DNA of 8,983 bases. It comes from Thermoplasmata archaeon (GTDB lineage Archaea; Thermoplasmatota; Thermoplasmata; Thermoplasmatales; Thermoplasmataceae). A model generated the notes under the pieces. The model was given only the letters and a program-made list of their open reading frames with translations. It was not told the DNA's origin and did not search any database. The DNA lies in assembly GCA_021802365.1 (NCBI GenBank), contig JAKAAJ010000044.1, positions 1 through 8,983 of the forward strand. Direction: 5' to 3'. The position numbers and the translations under genes were made by a program. Shown piece by piece: positions 1 to 6,281 of this stretch (within the stretch, counting starts at the first letter, position 1; each line of letters opens with the position of its first letter).

Positions 1-418
1 TGCCGCCAGAAAGTTCCTTTGGATAAGCTCTTTCAAAACCATCTATTCCAACCATCTTCATGAATTTAAGAGCTGTTGCTGTTCTTTCCTCCTTATTCCG
101 CATAATTGGTTCAAGAACAACCTCTATATTGTGCTGAACATCAAGCCAGGGGAAAAGTGCAGCATTCTGGAAAACTACCCCTATTCTGCTTGTATGCTGA
201 TCCACAGGTTTTCCAGATATAAGTACAGAACCGGAGCTTGGCTTTACCAAGCCAAGTACCATGTTAATCAGGGTCGATTTTCCGCAGCCAGAGGGTCCAA
301 TAAGAGTTACAAATTCATTCTGGTTTACCTTGAAGGATACATCTCCTACTGACACAAGTTTTGCACGTTTTGTGGAATACTCCATGTGTGCATGCTCGAA
401 GGAGAGTATTTCCTGCAT
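1..418 (-). CDS. ABC transporter ATP-binding protein, nitrate/sulfonate/taurine (SsuB/TauB/NrtD) type, C-terminal part outside the window
   Basis: This is the first 139 residues of a cytoplasmic ABC ATPase that would power an importer in the membrane; the rest runs off the left edge. Reading the minus strand from an ATG at 418-416 gives a Walker A GPSGCGKST at about residues 41-49 and a Q-loop around Gln84 followed by the FPWL segment (residues 89-92). The LSGG signature (136-139) is the last thing visible. The NAALFPWL-type Q-loop is characteristic of the NitT/TauT ATPases, so the substrate is probably a small anion or a sulfonate-like compound, but the ligand cannot be read from this subunit. 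An in-frame stop lies upstream of the chosen ATG, and a TATA-like stretch sits 21-30 bp before it, which supports this start. It diverges from the prenyltransferase at 505. The Walker B motif and the permease partner are not in the window. Confidence 0.9.
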   Translation of the reverse strand, partial: MQEILSFEHAHMEYSTKRAKLVSVGDVSFKVNQNEFVTLIGPSGCGKSTLINMVLGLVKPSSGSVLISGKPVDQHTSRIGVVFQNAALFPWLDVQHNIEVVLEPIMRNKEERTATALKFMKMVGIDGFERAYPKELSGG

Positions 419-438
419 GCCATGGGAATGGCTTCCCA

Positions 439-448
439 ATATGAAAAT
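439..448 (-). promoter_or_regulatory. TATA-like promoter of the ABC ATPase gene
   Basis: On the minus strand this reads ATTTTCATAT, centred about 25 bp before the ATG at 418. That spacing fits a leaderless or nearly leaderless archaeal transcript. The match to the TATA consensus is moderate. The 86-bp gap to the divergent gene at 505 would hold both promoters. Confidence 0.45.
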
Positions 449-477
449 TTACCCAGAGATTCATTAAAGACATCTGG

Positions 478-488
478 AAATTTTTTAT
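478..488 (+). promoter_or_regulatory. TATA-like promoter of the prenyltransferase gene
   Basis: The AT-rich run AAATTTTTTAT ends 17 bp before the ATG at 505 and is centred about 22 bp upstream. This suggests transcription starting at or next to the start codon. No Shine-Dalgarno sequence precedes the ATG, which agrees with a leaderless message. Confidence 0.45.
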
Positions 489-504
489 GAAATCCTGAAA
501 TAAC

Positions 505-1551
505 ATGGCGGAAAACATGAATACAGGTATGTGGAAAAAGGCATTTCTCGAAATACCTGAAGTAAGCCCGGAAGAGTTTTCAAGGCTAGATCTGGTCTCA
601 AAATGGCTCATTGCATCCAGGGGAGCTGTGGCAGTCATGTCACTCCTAAGTGCTCTGATAGGCGGATTGTTTGCTTACCTGACTGGAACAATCAATCCAT
701 TCTACGTTATTCTTCTGGCACTGGCTCTCTTCCTTGCGCATGGTGCCAGCGACCTATTCAATGACTATTTTGATTACAGGTCCGGGCTGGATAGTGGAAA
801 CTATTTCAGGACACAGTATGGCCCACAACCTGTCATATCTGGCCTGATGACCGAAAGGCAGCTTCTTGTCTGGGCTACAGTCACCACAGTCATTGCAGGA
901 GCCATAGGGATTTATTTCACTATCCTCCGGGGCCCTGCAGTTCTTGCATTTTTTATACTCGGACTGATAATTCTCATTTCATATACTGGAGGCCCTCTTC
1001 CGCTTAAGAAGTTCGGTATTGGGGAACCAGCAGCTTTCATTGTATGGGGGCCTCTGATGATAGGTGGAACCTTCTATTGCCTGACAGGCACACTTCCAGC
1101 ATGGGTCATGGTCGATTCCGTTCCATATGCCCTGGGAGTAATGGGAGTACTCTTCGCAAAACATACTGACAAACTTAAATTTGATCAAGAAAGGAATATC
1201 AGAACGATACCGGTGCGGTTGGGAGAGAAAAAAGCAAGGTCTGCAACAAAAATCATAATAACTCTCATGTACATTGTGCTGGCAGTCTCAGTTGTTGCCG
1301 GATATATGCCTTACCTGACAGCAATAGCATTCGCCAGCATACCTTCTGCTATGGAAGCATACAGAATTCTTGGGAAAACAAGACCGGAAAATAAGCCAGA
1401 TGATTACCCTTCAAGTTCCTGGCCACTATGGTTTGTGGGCTATACATTTGTATTTAACAGAAAATATGGGTCTCTGTTCGTGGTAGGACTGATTGCGGGG
1501 GTAATTCTCTACCACCTTGCGGGTATTCCGCCATTTATGAAAATTATTTGA
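505..1551 (+). CDS. UbiA-superfamily prenyltransferase, MenA-like
   Basis: A 348-residue integral membrane protein that should transfer a polyprenyl chain from its diphosphate to an acceptor, probably an aromatic quinone precursor such as 1,4-dihydroxy-2-naphthoate. Several hydrophobic helices (from about residue 38 to 345) alternate with short loops. The first Asp motif is NDYFDYRSGLD (86-96), which binds the Mg-diphosphate. The segment YTGGPLPLKKFGIGE (160-174) and the following WGPLMIGGTFY (181-191) resemble MenA. The second Asp region (residues 219-240) keeps Asp227 and an R-T-I-P-V-R-L-G tail. However, it has D222 and K223 where MenA has its Asp-rich NDIRD-like motif, so the exact acceptor is uncertain. 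An archaeal lipid synthase (DGGGP synthase) is less likely because those are shorter and carry a different first motif. The gene is monocistronic as far as visible and converges on the ribonuclease gene 22 bp downstream. ATGs at codons 5 and 9 are alternative starts. Confidence 0.82.
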   Translation: MAENMNTGMWKKAFLEIPEVSPEEFSRLDLVSKWLIASRGAVAVMSLLSALIGGLFAYLTGTINPFYVILLALALFLAHGASDLFNDYFDYRSGLDSGNYFRTQYGPQPVISGLMTERQLLVWATVTTVIAGAIGIYFTILRGPAVLAFFILGLIILISYTGGPLPLKKFGIGEPAAFIVWGPLMIGGTFYCLTGTLPAWVMVDSVPYALGVMGVLFAKHTDKLKFDQERNIRTIPVRLGEKKARSATKIIITLMYIVLAVSVVAGYMPYLTAIAFASIPSAMEAYRILGKTRPENKPDDYPSSSWPLWFVGYTFVFNRKYGSLFVVGLIAGVILYHLAGIPPFMKII

Positions 1552-1573
1552 ATGAGTTAAGGACTGAGAAGTG

Positions 1574-2806
1574 TCACTCCTTCAGTTCAAACTCATGACC
1601 GTTCATAGGAAGAATGACGTCATAGCCGTCAAGTGCCTCCTGAAGCTTCGGCCTGTCCTCACCATGGCAGAGTATTACTCTGCTGGGATCCACTTCCTTG
1701 ACAAATTTTACAAGGTCATCGTGTCCAGCATGTGCAGAGAGGTCGAAGAACTCTATCTGCATCTCTGGCTTCACAGGTGCACCTGCGATATTCAGGATTC
1801 CAGTCTCAAGGAGGCTCCTTCCGTTTGTGCCCTCTACCTGATATCCGGAAAGGAATATGGCGCTCTTTGGATCTGAAGCAAGTTCCTGAATATAACCAAG
1901 AACGGGTCCTCCATCAAGCATTCCTGAGGTTGTGATAACCACATCACTGTGTTCCAGAACAGACTCCCTCATCCTCCTTCCTCTGACCTGGTGGACTCTT
2001 CCAACACTTTTTCTGAATGCGTTCCTTGATCTCAGGAATCCTGGAAGATCCAGATAAAGACCTGTTATGAGATTTCCCATTCCGTCCACCGAGACATTAA
2101 GGCCAAGATCCGCAACAATCATTGTGAGTTCCTGAGTTCTTCCCAGTGCGAATGATGGAAGTATGACCTTTCCACCATTGTCAACTACTTCCTTGATTCT
2201 GGATTTCAGCCTAGCTGTAACCTCTTCACGAGGCTCATGGTTTTTTCCAGCGTAGGTGCTTTCCATAATAAGTGTGTCTGCTTTAACTGCCTTGGCCCCG
2301 TAAAGGAGATTTGTATCGGAAGTGTATAGATCCCCTGTTACAAGTGTACTGGAAGAGTTGTCAAATTTCCACATGGATGAACCTGGAATATGCCCTGCTG
2401 AATATGGTGTGGCTGTATAATCTCCAATCTCCACGGTTTTTCCGTATTCCACTGTATTTATGGAGCTGAACAGTGATGATATGTCATCCTTGTTGAACCT
2501 GGCTGGATATCCCTCCAGATTCATTATCTTTACAGAATCCTCCAGAAGAGGGCGCATACTGCTGGCCGTCATTGCAGTGGCATTGAGAATCGGCGTGTCT
2601 TTCTGATAACATACAGGCACTGCTCCTATGTGGTCAAGGTGTGCATGTGTTATGAATATGTTCTGCACCTTCTCATATGGCATGGGGTATTCCGGGGGTT
2701 TTTCCGGAACTACTCCATAGTCAACCATAAAACTGTTTTTCCCATCCTCTATTTTGATTGCGAGCCTGCCTACTTCTTCGGCTCCTCCTAAAAATTTTAT
2801 TTTCAT
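1574..2806 (-). CDS. Archaeal CPSF2-type beta-CASP metallo-beta-lactamase ribonuclease (aCPSF2)
   Basis: A 410-residue cytoplasmic zinc-dependent ribonuclease of the CPSF73/Int11 branch, expected to act in RNA 3'-end processing or decay. The metallo-beta-lactamase core shows GGAEEVGR near the N-terminus, the HAHLDH motif with His54, His56, Asp58 and His59, His139 (SAGHIPGS) and Asp159 (TGDLY). The beta-CASP part has motif A Glu182 (ESTY), the SFALGRTQEL segment (218-227), TTSGMLDGGP (292-301), motif B His359 (SAHAG) and motif C His381 (CHGE). All metal and catalytic positions are therefore present. There is no N-terminal KH pair, which separates it from the longer aCPSF1, and the GGAEEVGR start is CPSF-like rather than RNase J-like. 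It follows the MTAP gene after 8 bp and has a good Shine-Dalgarno sequence, so it is read from the MTAP promoter. The choice between aCPSF2 and aRNase J rests on motif style. Confidence 0.88.
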   Translation of the reverse strand: MKIKFLGGAEEVGRLAIKIEDGKNSFMVDYGVVPEKPPEYPMPYEKVQNIFITHAHLDHIGAVPVCYQKDTPILNATAMTASSMRPLLEDSVKIMNLEGYPARFNKDDISSLFSSINTVEYGKTVEIGDYTATPYSAGHIPGSSMWKFDNSSSTLVTGDLYTSDTNLLYGAKAVKADTLIMESTYAGKNHEPREEVTARLKSRIKEVVDNGGKVILPSFALGRTQELTMIVADLGLNVSVDGMGNLITGLYLDLPGFLRSRNAFRKSVGRVHQVRGRRMRESVLEHSDVVITTSGMLDGGPVLGYIQELASDPKSAIFLSGYQVEGTNGRSLLETGILNIAGAPVKPEMQIEFFDLSAHAGHDDLVKFVKEVDPSRVILCHGEDRPKLQEALDGYDVILPMNGHEFELKE

Positions 2807-2811
2807 ATACT

Positions 2812-2816
2812 ACCTC
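2812..2816 (-). promoter_or_regulatory. Shine-Dalgarno sequence of the aCPSF2 gene, overlapping the MTAP stop codon
   Basis: The minus strand reads TGAGGTAGTATATG, so GAGGT lies 5 nt before the ATG and shares bases with the TGA of the upstream gene. It is the clearest ribosome binding site in the window. Its position fits an internal operon gene with translational coupling to MTAP. Confidence 0.75.
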
Positions 2817-3588
2817 AAGCTTTTGCATCATTCAATCTCTGTGAACACTGGCATTCTCTTTTTCCATGAATTCTGGGGACGGATTTCCTGACCACTTCAG
2901 TCACCCTTTCCTCATTTTCCTTCATAACCCGGAAGACCTCTGCTGCCTCCACCGGCTTAGTGGACCAGACATCATAATCAGTCACTGTGGCAATAACAGA
3001 ATAGCACATTCCAAGTTCATCAGCAAGATTAACCTCAGGCACCAGTGTCATTCCTATTATGTCAGAAAATTGCCTGAACATATTGGATTCGGCTCTCGTG
3101 GAAAATCTTGGACCTTCCACAACAGCATATGTCCCACCAAGTTTTACATCTGGGCTTCCTGCCTTTGCAGTTTCGTAAAGAATTCTATTCATGTGGGGAC
3201 AGAAAGGGTCCGCAGCTGAAATATGATAGACTTCAGGCCCATCATAGAATGTCAGCTCCCTTCTCCTCGTGTAGTCGATGAACTGATCCGGTATTACCGT
3301 AAATCCCGGTGCCAGCTCTTCCTTCAGAGAACCAACTGCGTTTGCAGCAATTATCCTTTCAACACCAAGTTTATGGAGGGCCATTATGTTGGCTCTGTAG
3401 TTCACCTTATGAGGTGGGAACTGATGTTTTTTTCCATGCCTGGGTATGAAGGCAACTTCAACACCCTCTATCTTTCCAATCTCAACCGGAGCAGAAGGTT
3501 CACCAAATTCTGTCTTCACATTTTCTGTTCTTGTATCCTGCAGGAGGTTGTACAAACCGCTACCTCCTATTATCCCTATTTGTGCCAT
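2815..3588 (-). CDS. S-methyl-5'-thioadenosine phosphorylase (MTAP; purine nucleoside phosphorylase family 2)
   Basis: A cytoplasmic 257-residue enzyme that cleaves methylthioadenosine with phosphate to adenine and 5-methylthioribose-1-phosphate, in the methionine and polyamine salvage route. Visible family motifs are GGSGLY (8-13), the phosphate-site PRHGKKH (49-55), NAVGSL (83-88), the IPDQFIDYT segment (99-107), [10 protein letters not shown] (158-167) and GMT..PE (179-185). TDYDVW (203-208) carries the two Asp residues that in human MTAP (Asp220 and Asp222) favour 6-aminopurines; 6-oxopurine phosphorylases have Asn here. This supports MTAP over inosine/guanosine phosphorylase, although archaeal members can be broad. 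The C-terminus has a Cys-Gln-Cys (246-248), matching the CXC motif of thermophilic archaeal homologues. The gene leads a two-gene operon with aCPSF2. A GTGAT close to the ATG may serve as a weak Shine-Dalgarno sequence. Confidence 0.93.
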   Translation of the reverse strand: MAQIGIIGGSGLYNLLQDTRTENVKTEFGEPSAPVEIGKIEGVEVAFIPRHGKKHQFPPHKVNYRANIMALHKLGVERIIAANAVGSLKEELAPGFTVIPDQFIDYTRRRELTFYDGPEVYHISAADPFCPHMNRILYETAKAGSPDVKLGGTYAVVEGPRFSTRAESNMFRQFSDIIGMTLVPEVNLADELGMCYSVIATVTDYDVWSTKPVEAAEVFRVMKENEERVTEVVRKSVPRIHGKRECQCSQRLNDAKA

Positions 3589-3612
3589 TGAATCACTGAG
3601 TTGAAATGAACG

Positions 3613-3625
3613 GGGGAATATCCCC
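3613..3625. promoter_or_regulatory. Palindromic operator candidate in the MTAP promoter
   Basis: The plus strand reads GGGGAATATCCCC, an inverted repeat with 5-bp arms (GGGGA/TCCCC) around a 3-bp centre. It lies just downstream of the TATA box at 3631-3640 (minus strand) and before the expected transcription start near 3609. That is a classic position for a repressor to block polymerase. No known regulator is assigned. Confidence 0.4.
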
Positions 3626-3630
3626 TGATC

Positions 3631-3640
3631 ATATTTAACT
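3631..3640 (-). promoter_or_regulatory. TATA box of the MTAP-aCPSF2 operon
   Basis: The minus strand reads AGTTAAATAT, centred 47 bp before the MTAP ATG. Unlike its neighbours, this promoter predicts a short leader of about 20 nt, in which GTGAT (3592-3596) could bind the ribosome. The 103-bp gap to the upstream gene on the same strand also argues for a separate promoter. Confidence 0.55.
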
Positions 3641-3691
3641 TATGGCAATGAAAATGCGCAATTTCGTTGGCACCAGTATAAGTGGGATATC

Positions 3692-4438
3692 TTATTTCCT
3701 GTCCTTTCTCAATTCTGGGAAAAGATCCTTCTTAAGTACTTTCATGAATCCTGACCCATACTGTGCGGCTTTCTTTTTTCTCTGCGAAATCTCAGAGGGA
3801 ATTCCCAGTAAAGCTGCAACCTGCCTGAGAATCAATTTATTCTCAGTCCCAGAGATGTTGTATTCCCTCTGGGATATGCCACTTATCTCCATGATTCCGC
3901 TTTCGAGATATGGGCAGATCAACTTCTTTCCGAAGTGCTCTGCTATCAGGTTCTCTCTTGGAAGAGTCACAGTGTGAAGTTTTTCAATTGCATCAGCATT
4001 TGAAATTCCTGGATCGGCAAGGAATTTCGAATACCCGTAAAAAATCTCATCTGCTCCCTGTCCTGTGATGAGAGTCTTCTCATCCATATTGTCAAGAACT
4101 GCTGCGAGAACTGTTTCAAAACCAAGATCACGCTTATCTGTGCTTGGATCAATCTCCATCACTGTTCCTGCATAACTGATTATATCTTCACGGGAAACAA
4201 TGATTTCTTTACAATTCCTGTTCAAAAGCTGAGCTGCCATCTTCGCATTGTCAAGGTCCTTTGAACCAGCTATTCCCGTGACATAGGAAGAACAATTCTC
4301 AGGAGAAAGTGAGAGAATCACAGAGCTGTCCAGTCCACCAGAAAGGGCGACAGCAATGGAATCGTCACTGATAGATGAAAAGAATGTACGAAGTTTTTCC
4401 AGAACCTGATCAGCCAGCTTGTCTATCTTAACGGTCAA
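3692..4438 (-). CDS. Stand-alone asparagine-synthetase-type PP-loop ATPase domain protein
   Basis: A 248-residue soluble protein equal to only the C-terminal synthetase domain of AsnB. It would adenylate a carboxylate using ATP and accept ammonia or another nucleophile. The pyrophosphate loop SGGLDSS is at about 33-39. GQGADEIFYGY (126-136) is the conserved G-x-G-A-D-E-x-F-x-G-Y block, CPYLE (175-179) and ENKLILR (199-205) follow, and a basic R-K-K-K stretch (220-223) lies near the end. The N-terminal glutaminase domain with its nucleophilic Cys is absent: the protein starts about 30 residues before the PP-loop, and upstream DNA is another gene. I start at TTG 4438 because it lies about 24 bp from the palindromic TATA box. 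A TTG at 4453 would add 5 residues but sits only 4 bp from that box. No ATG is available. The true substrate is unknown; asparagine synthesis from ammonia is possible but unproven. Confidence 0.8.
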   Translation of the reverse strand: MTVKIDKLADQVLEKLRTFFSSISDDSIAVALSGGLDSSVILSLSPENCSSYVTGIAGSKDLDNAKMAAQLLNRNCKEIIVSREDIISYAGTVMEIDPSTDKRDLGFETVLAAVLDNMDEKTLITGQGADEIFYGYSKFLADPGISNADAIEKLHTVTLPRENLIAEHFGKKLICPYLESGIMEISGISQREYNISGTENKLILRQVAALLGIPSEISQRKKKAAQYGSGFMKVLKKDLFPELRKDRK

Positions 4439-4456
4439 TGAAAAGAGATTCAAATT

Positions 4457-4468
4457 GATTATATAATC
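4457..4468. promoter_or_regulatory. Palindromic TATA element shared by the divergent asparagine-synthetase-like and PINA genes
   Basis: GATTATATAATC is a perfect 12-bp palindrome. Its centre (4462.5) is 23.5 bp from the GTG of PINA at 4486 on the plus strand and 24.5 bp from the TTG at 4438 on the minus strand. Each distance matches the TATA-to-start spacing of leaderless archaeal genes, so one box could serve both directions. No other AT-rich box is visible between the two genes. Confidence 0.6.
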
Positions 4469-4485
4469 TGGAACTCTCTCTCAAT

Positions 4486-6279
4486 GTGGACTACGTACCG
4501 GATACCTCAGTAATAGTGGATGGCAGGTTTACCACTTTCGTGAAGGAGAAGAGGGGATGCAGGGTTATACTGTCGGAGGCAATGCTCTCAGAGGTAGAGC
4601 ACCAAGCCAACGATGGTCGTTCAATTGGATTTGCAGCGCTTGAGGAGCTCCGCAGGCTTAGAGAACTGGAAAATTCTGGTTACATATACCTTGAATTCAC
4701 AGGAGAAAGACCTCAGGAATGGCAGAGGAGGGCCGGTAAAAGTGGAGAGATCGATGAGATAATCAGATCGGTTGCAGCTGCAAACAATGCAACTCTTGTG
4801 ACAGGGGATCAGATTCAGAGGGAGATAGCAGGAATAAAGGGCATTGATGTAATTTATCTTGAACCCCCAACAGGAGAACCAAGGAACATAGAGGAATTCT
4901 TTGATCAGGAGACGTCATCAGTACATCTCAAGACAGGTGTGGAAGCCCTTGCCAAGAAGGGACCTCCTGGAGATGTTCATCTTGTGGGAACCGGAATAAC
5001 ATTATCAGAACAGGAAATGGAGAATATTGCCAATCACATCGTCAAGAGGGGAAGAAATGAGCCGGGGTCCTTCATTGAGGTGGACTCCCATGGTGCAACG
5101 GTCATTCAGCTGGGCAATATGCGTATAGTCATAACAAGGCCCCCGTTCTCCGATGAGATTGAAATCACAGCGGTACGGCCTGTCAGGAAACTGTCCATTG
5201 GAGATTACAGCATTTCACCGGATCTGCTTGCAAGGCTTGAGGATCAGGCTCGCGGTATCCTGATTTCCGGTGGCCCTGGAGAGGGAAAGAGCACATTTGT
5301 TCAGGCTCTTGCCGAGCATCTATCGTCCAAAGGGCACATTGTAAAGACCATGGAACGCCCCAGGGATCTTCAGGTTGAAAAGCGAATCACGCAATATACA
5401 GCACTGGAAGGTTCCATGGAGAAGACCGGTGACATTCTGCTTCTCGTGAGAGAGGATTATACAGTATTCGATGAAATGCGTGTCACTTCTGATTTTCTGG
5501 TATACTCCGATCTGAGAATGGCAGGAGTCGGCATGATTGGTGTTGTGCATGCTACAAGAGCTATAGATTCCATACAGAGGTTCATCAACAGGATAGAGCT
5601 GGGAATGATACCGCAGGTAATAGATACAATAATCTTCATTGAAGCAGGAAAGATATCCCAGGTTCTTGTGTCCCGATATTCCGTCAAGGTTCCAGGTGGT
5701 ATGAAGGAGGAGGACCTCGCGCGTCCTGTAATAGAGATCCTGGACTTCCAGACCGGAAAGCCTGTCTTCGAGATATACACCTTCGGGGAGCAGATAGTCG
5801 TTGTTCCCGTAACAGCTGAAAAGGAGCCAAGTGGACTGATGAAAATGGCACAGGAGAAAATATACAGCGATCTTTCAAAAATGCTTGGAACAAATAAGAT
5901 AAAAGTCTCACTTCATGGTGAAGGAAGGGCCCGTGTGAATGTCCCGGAGGACCTGATGTCCAGAGTCATAGGGAAGAAAGGTGCAACTGTTAATGAACTG
6001 GAGAAAAAATTCGGTCTGCATCTTGACATTGAGCCTCTCTCCGATGAATATTACCAGGAAAGAAGAGTGGCAGGTATAGACATAAAGAACAAGATAATAT
6101 ACCTCAACGTGGAGGTCCCAAATCAGCAGGTCAAGTTCTATGTAGATAATATCCTGATTCTTCAGGCAAGAAGTTCAGGTAAGGGAATAGTTAGAATTAA
6201 AATACAGAGCGACACAGGGGCAGCCCTGTATAATTATATAAAAGCAGGGAAGAGTGTGGAATATTCCGTTTCTCCCTGA
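4486..6279 (+). CDS. pina: PINA: PIN-domain-containing AAA+/PilT-like ATPase with KH domain
   Basis: A 597-residue cytoplasmic ATPase. The Sulfolobus homologue is a hexameric Holliday-junction branch-migration motor that works with the resolvase Hjc, so a role in recombinational repair is the best guess. The N-terminal PIN domain (about 1-130) keeps acidic residues Asp6, Glu36, Asp90 and Asp108 (VTGD), so a nuclease site could form. The motor domain has Walker A GGPGEGKST (262-270), a Walker B-like TVFDEMR with Asp329-Glu330, and a VirB11/PilT-like HAT at 355-357. A KH domain follows with IGKKG (495-499), suggesting single-stranded nucleic acid binding. Translation begins at a GTG, with an in-frame stop 30 nt upstream and a TATA box 18-29 bp before it, so the message is probably leaderless. 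An ATG two bases earlier is in another frame. The gene converges on the aminopeptidase with 2 bp between stop codons. Confidence 0.92.
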   Translation: MDYVPDTSVIVDGRFTTFVKEKRGCRVILSEAMLSEVEHQANDGRSIGFAALEELRRLRELENSGYIYLEFTGERPQEWQRRAGKSGEIDEIIRSVAAANNATLVTGDQIQREIAGIKGIDVIYLEPPTGEPRNIEEFFDQETSSVHLKTGVEALAKKGPPGDVHLVGTGITLSEQEMENIANHIVKRGRNEPGSFIEVDSHGATVIQLGNMRIVITRPPFSDEIEITAVRPVRKLSIGDYSISPDLLARLEDQARGILISGGPGEGKSTFVQALAEHLSSKGHIVKTMERPRDLQVEKRITQYTALEGSMEKTGDILLLVREDYTVFDEMRVTSDFLVYSDLRMAGVGMIGVVHATRAIDSIQRFINRIELGMIPQVIDTIIFIEAGKISQVLVSRYSVKVPGGMKEEDLARPVIEILDFQTGKPVFEIYTFGEQIVVVPVTAEKEPSGLMKMAQEKIYSDLSKMLGTNKIKVSLHGEGRARVNVPEDLMSRVIGKKGATVNELEKKFGLHLDIEPLSDEYYQERRVAGIDIKNKIIYLNVEVPNQQVKFYVDNILILQARSSGKGIVRIKIQSDTGAALYNYIKAGKSVEYSVSP

Positions 6280-6281
6280 GT

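Noticed and set aside
315..638. Minus-strand open frame of 107 codons across the divergent promoter region
   Set aside because: It overlaps the proven ABC ATPase frame and the prenyltransferase start in other frames, and shows no recognisable motif.
1564..1585. Imperfect dyad CTGAGAAGTG/CACTCCTTCAG between the convergent prenyltransferase and aCPSF2 genes, a possible bidirectional terminator
   Set aside because: Pairing needs a bulge and mismatches, there is almost no loop, and no T run follows on either strand.
3223..3591. Plus-strand open frame of 122 codons inside the MTAP gene
   Set aside because: It is antisense to conserved MTAP motifs, with no promoter and no protein family features.
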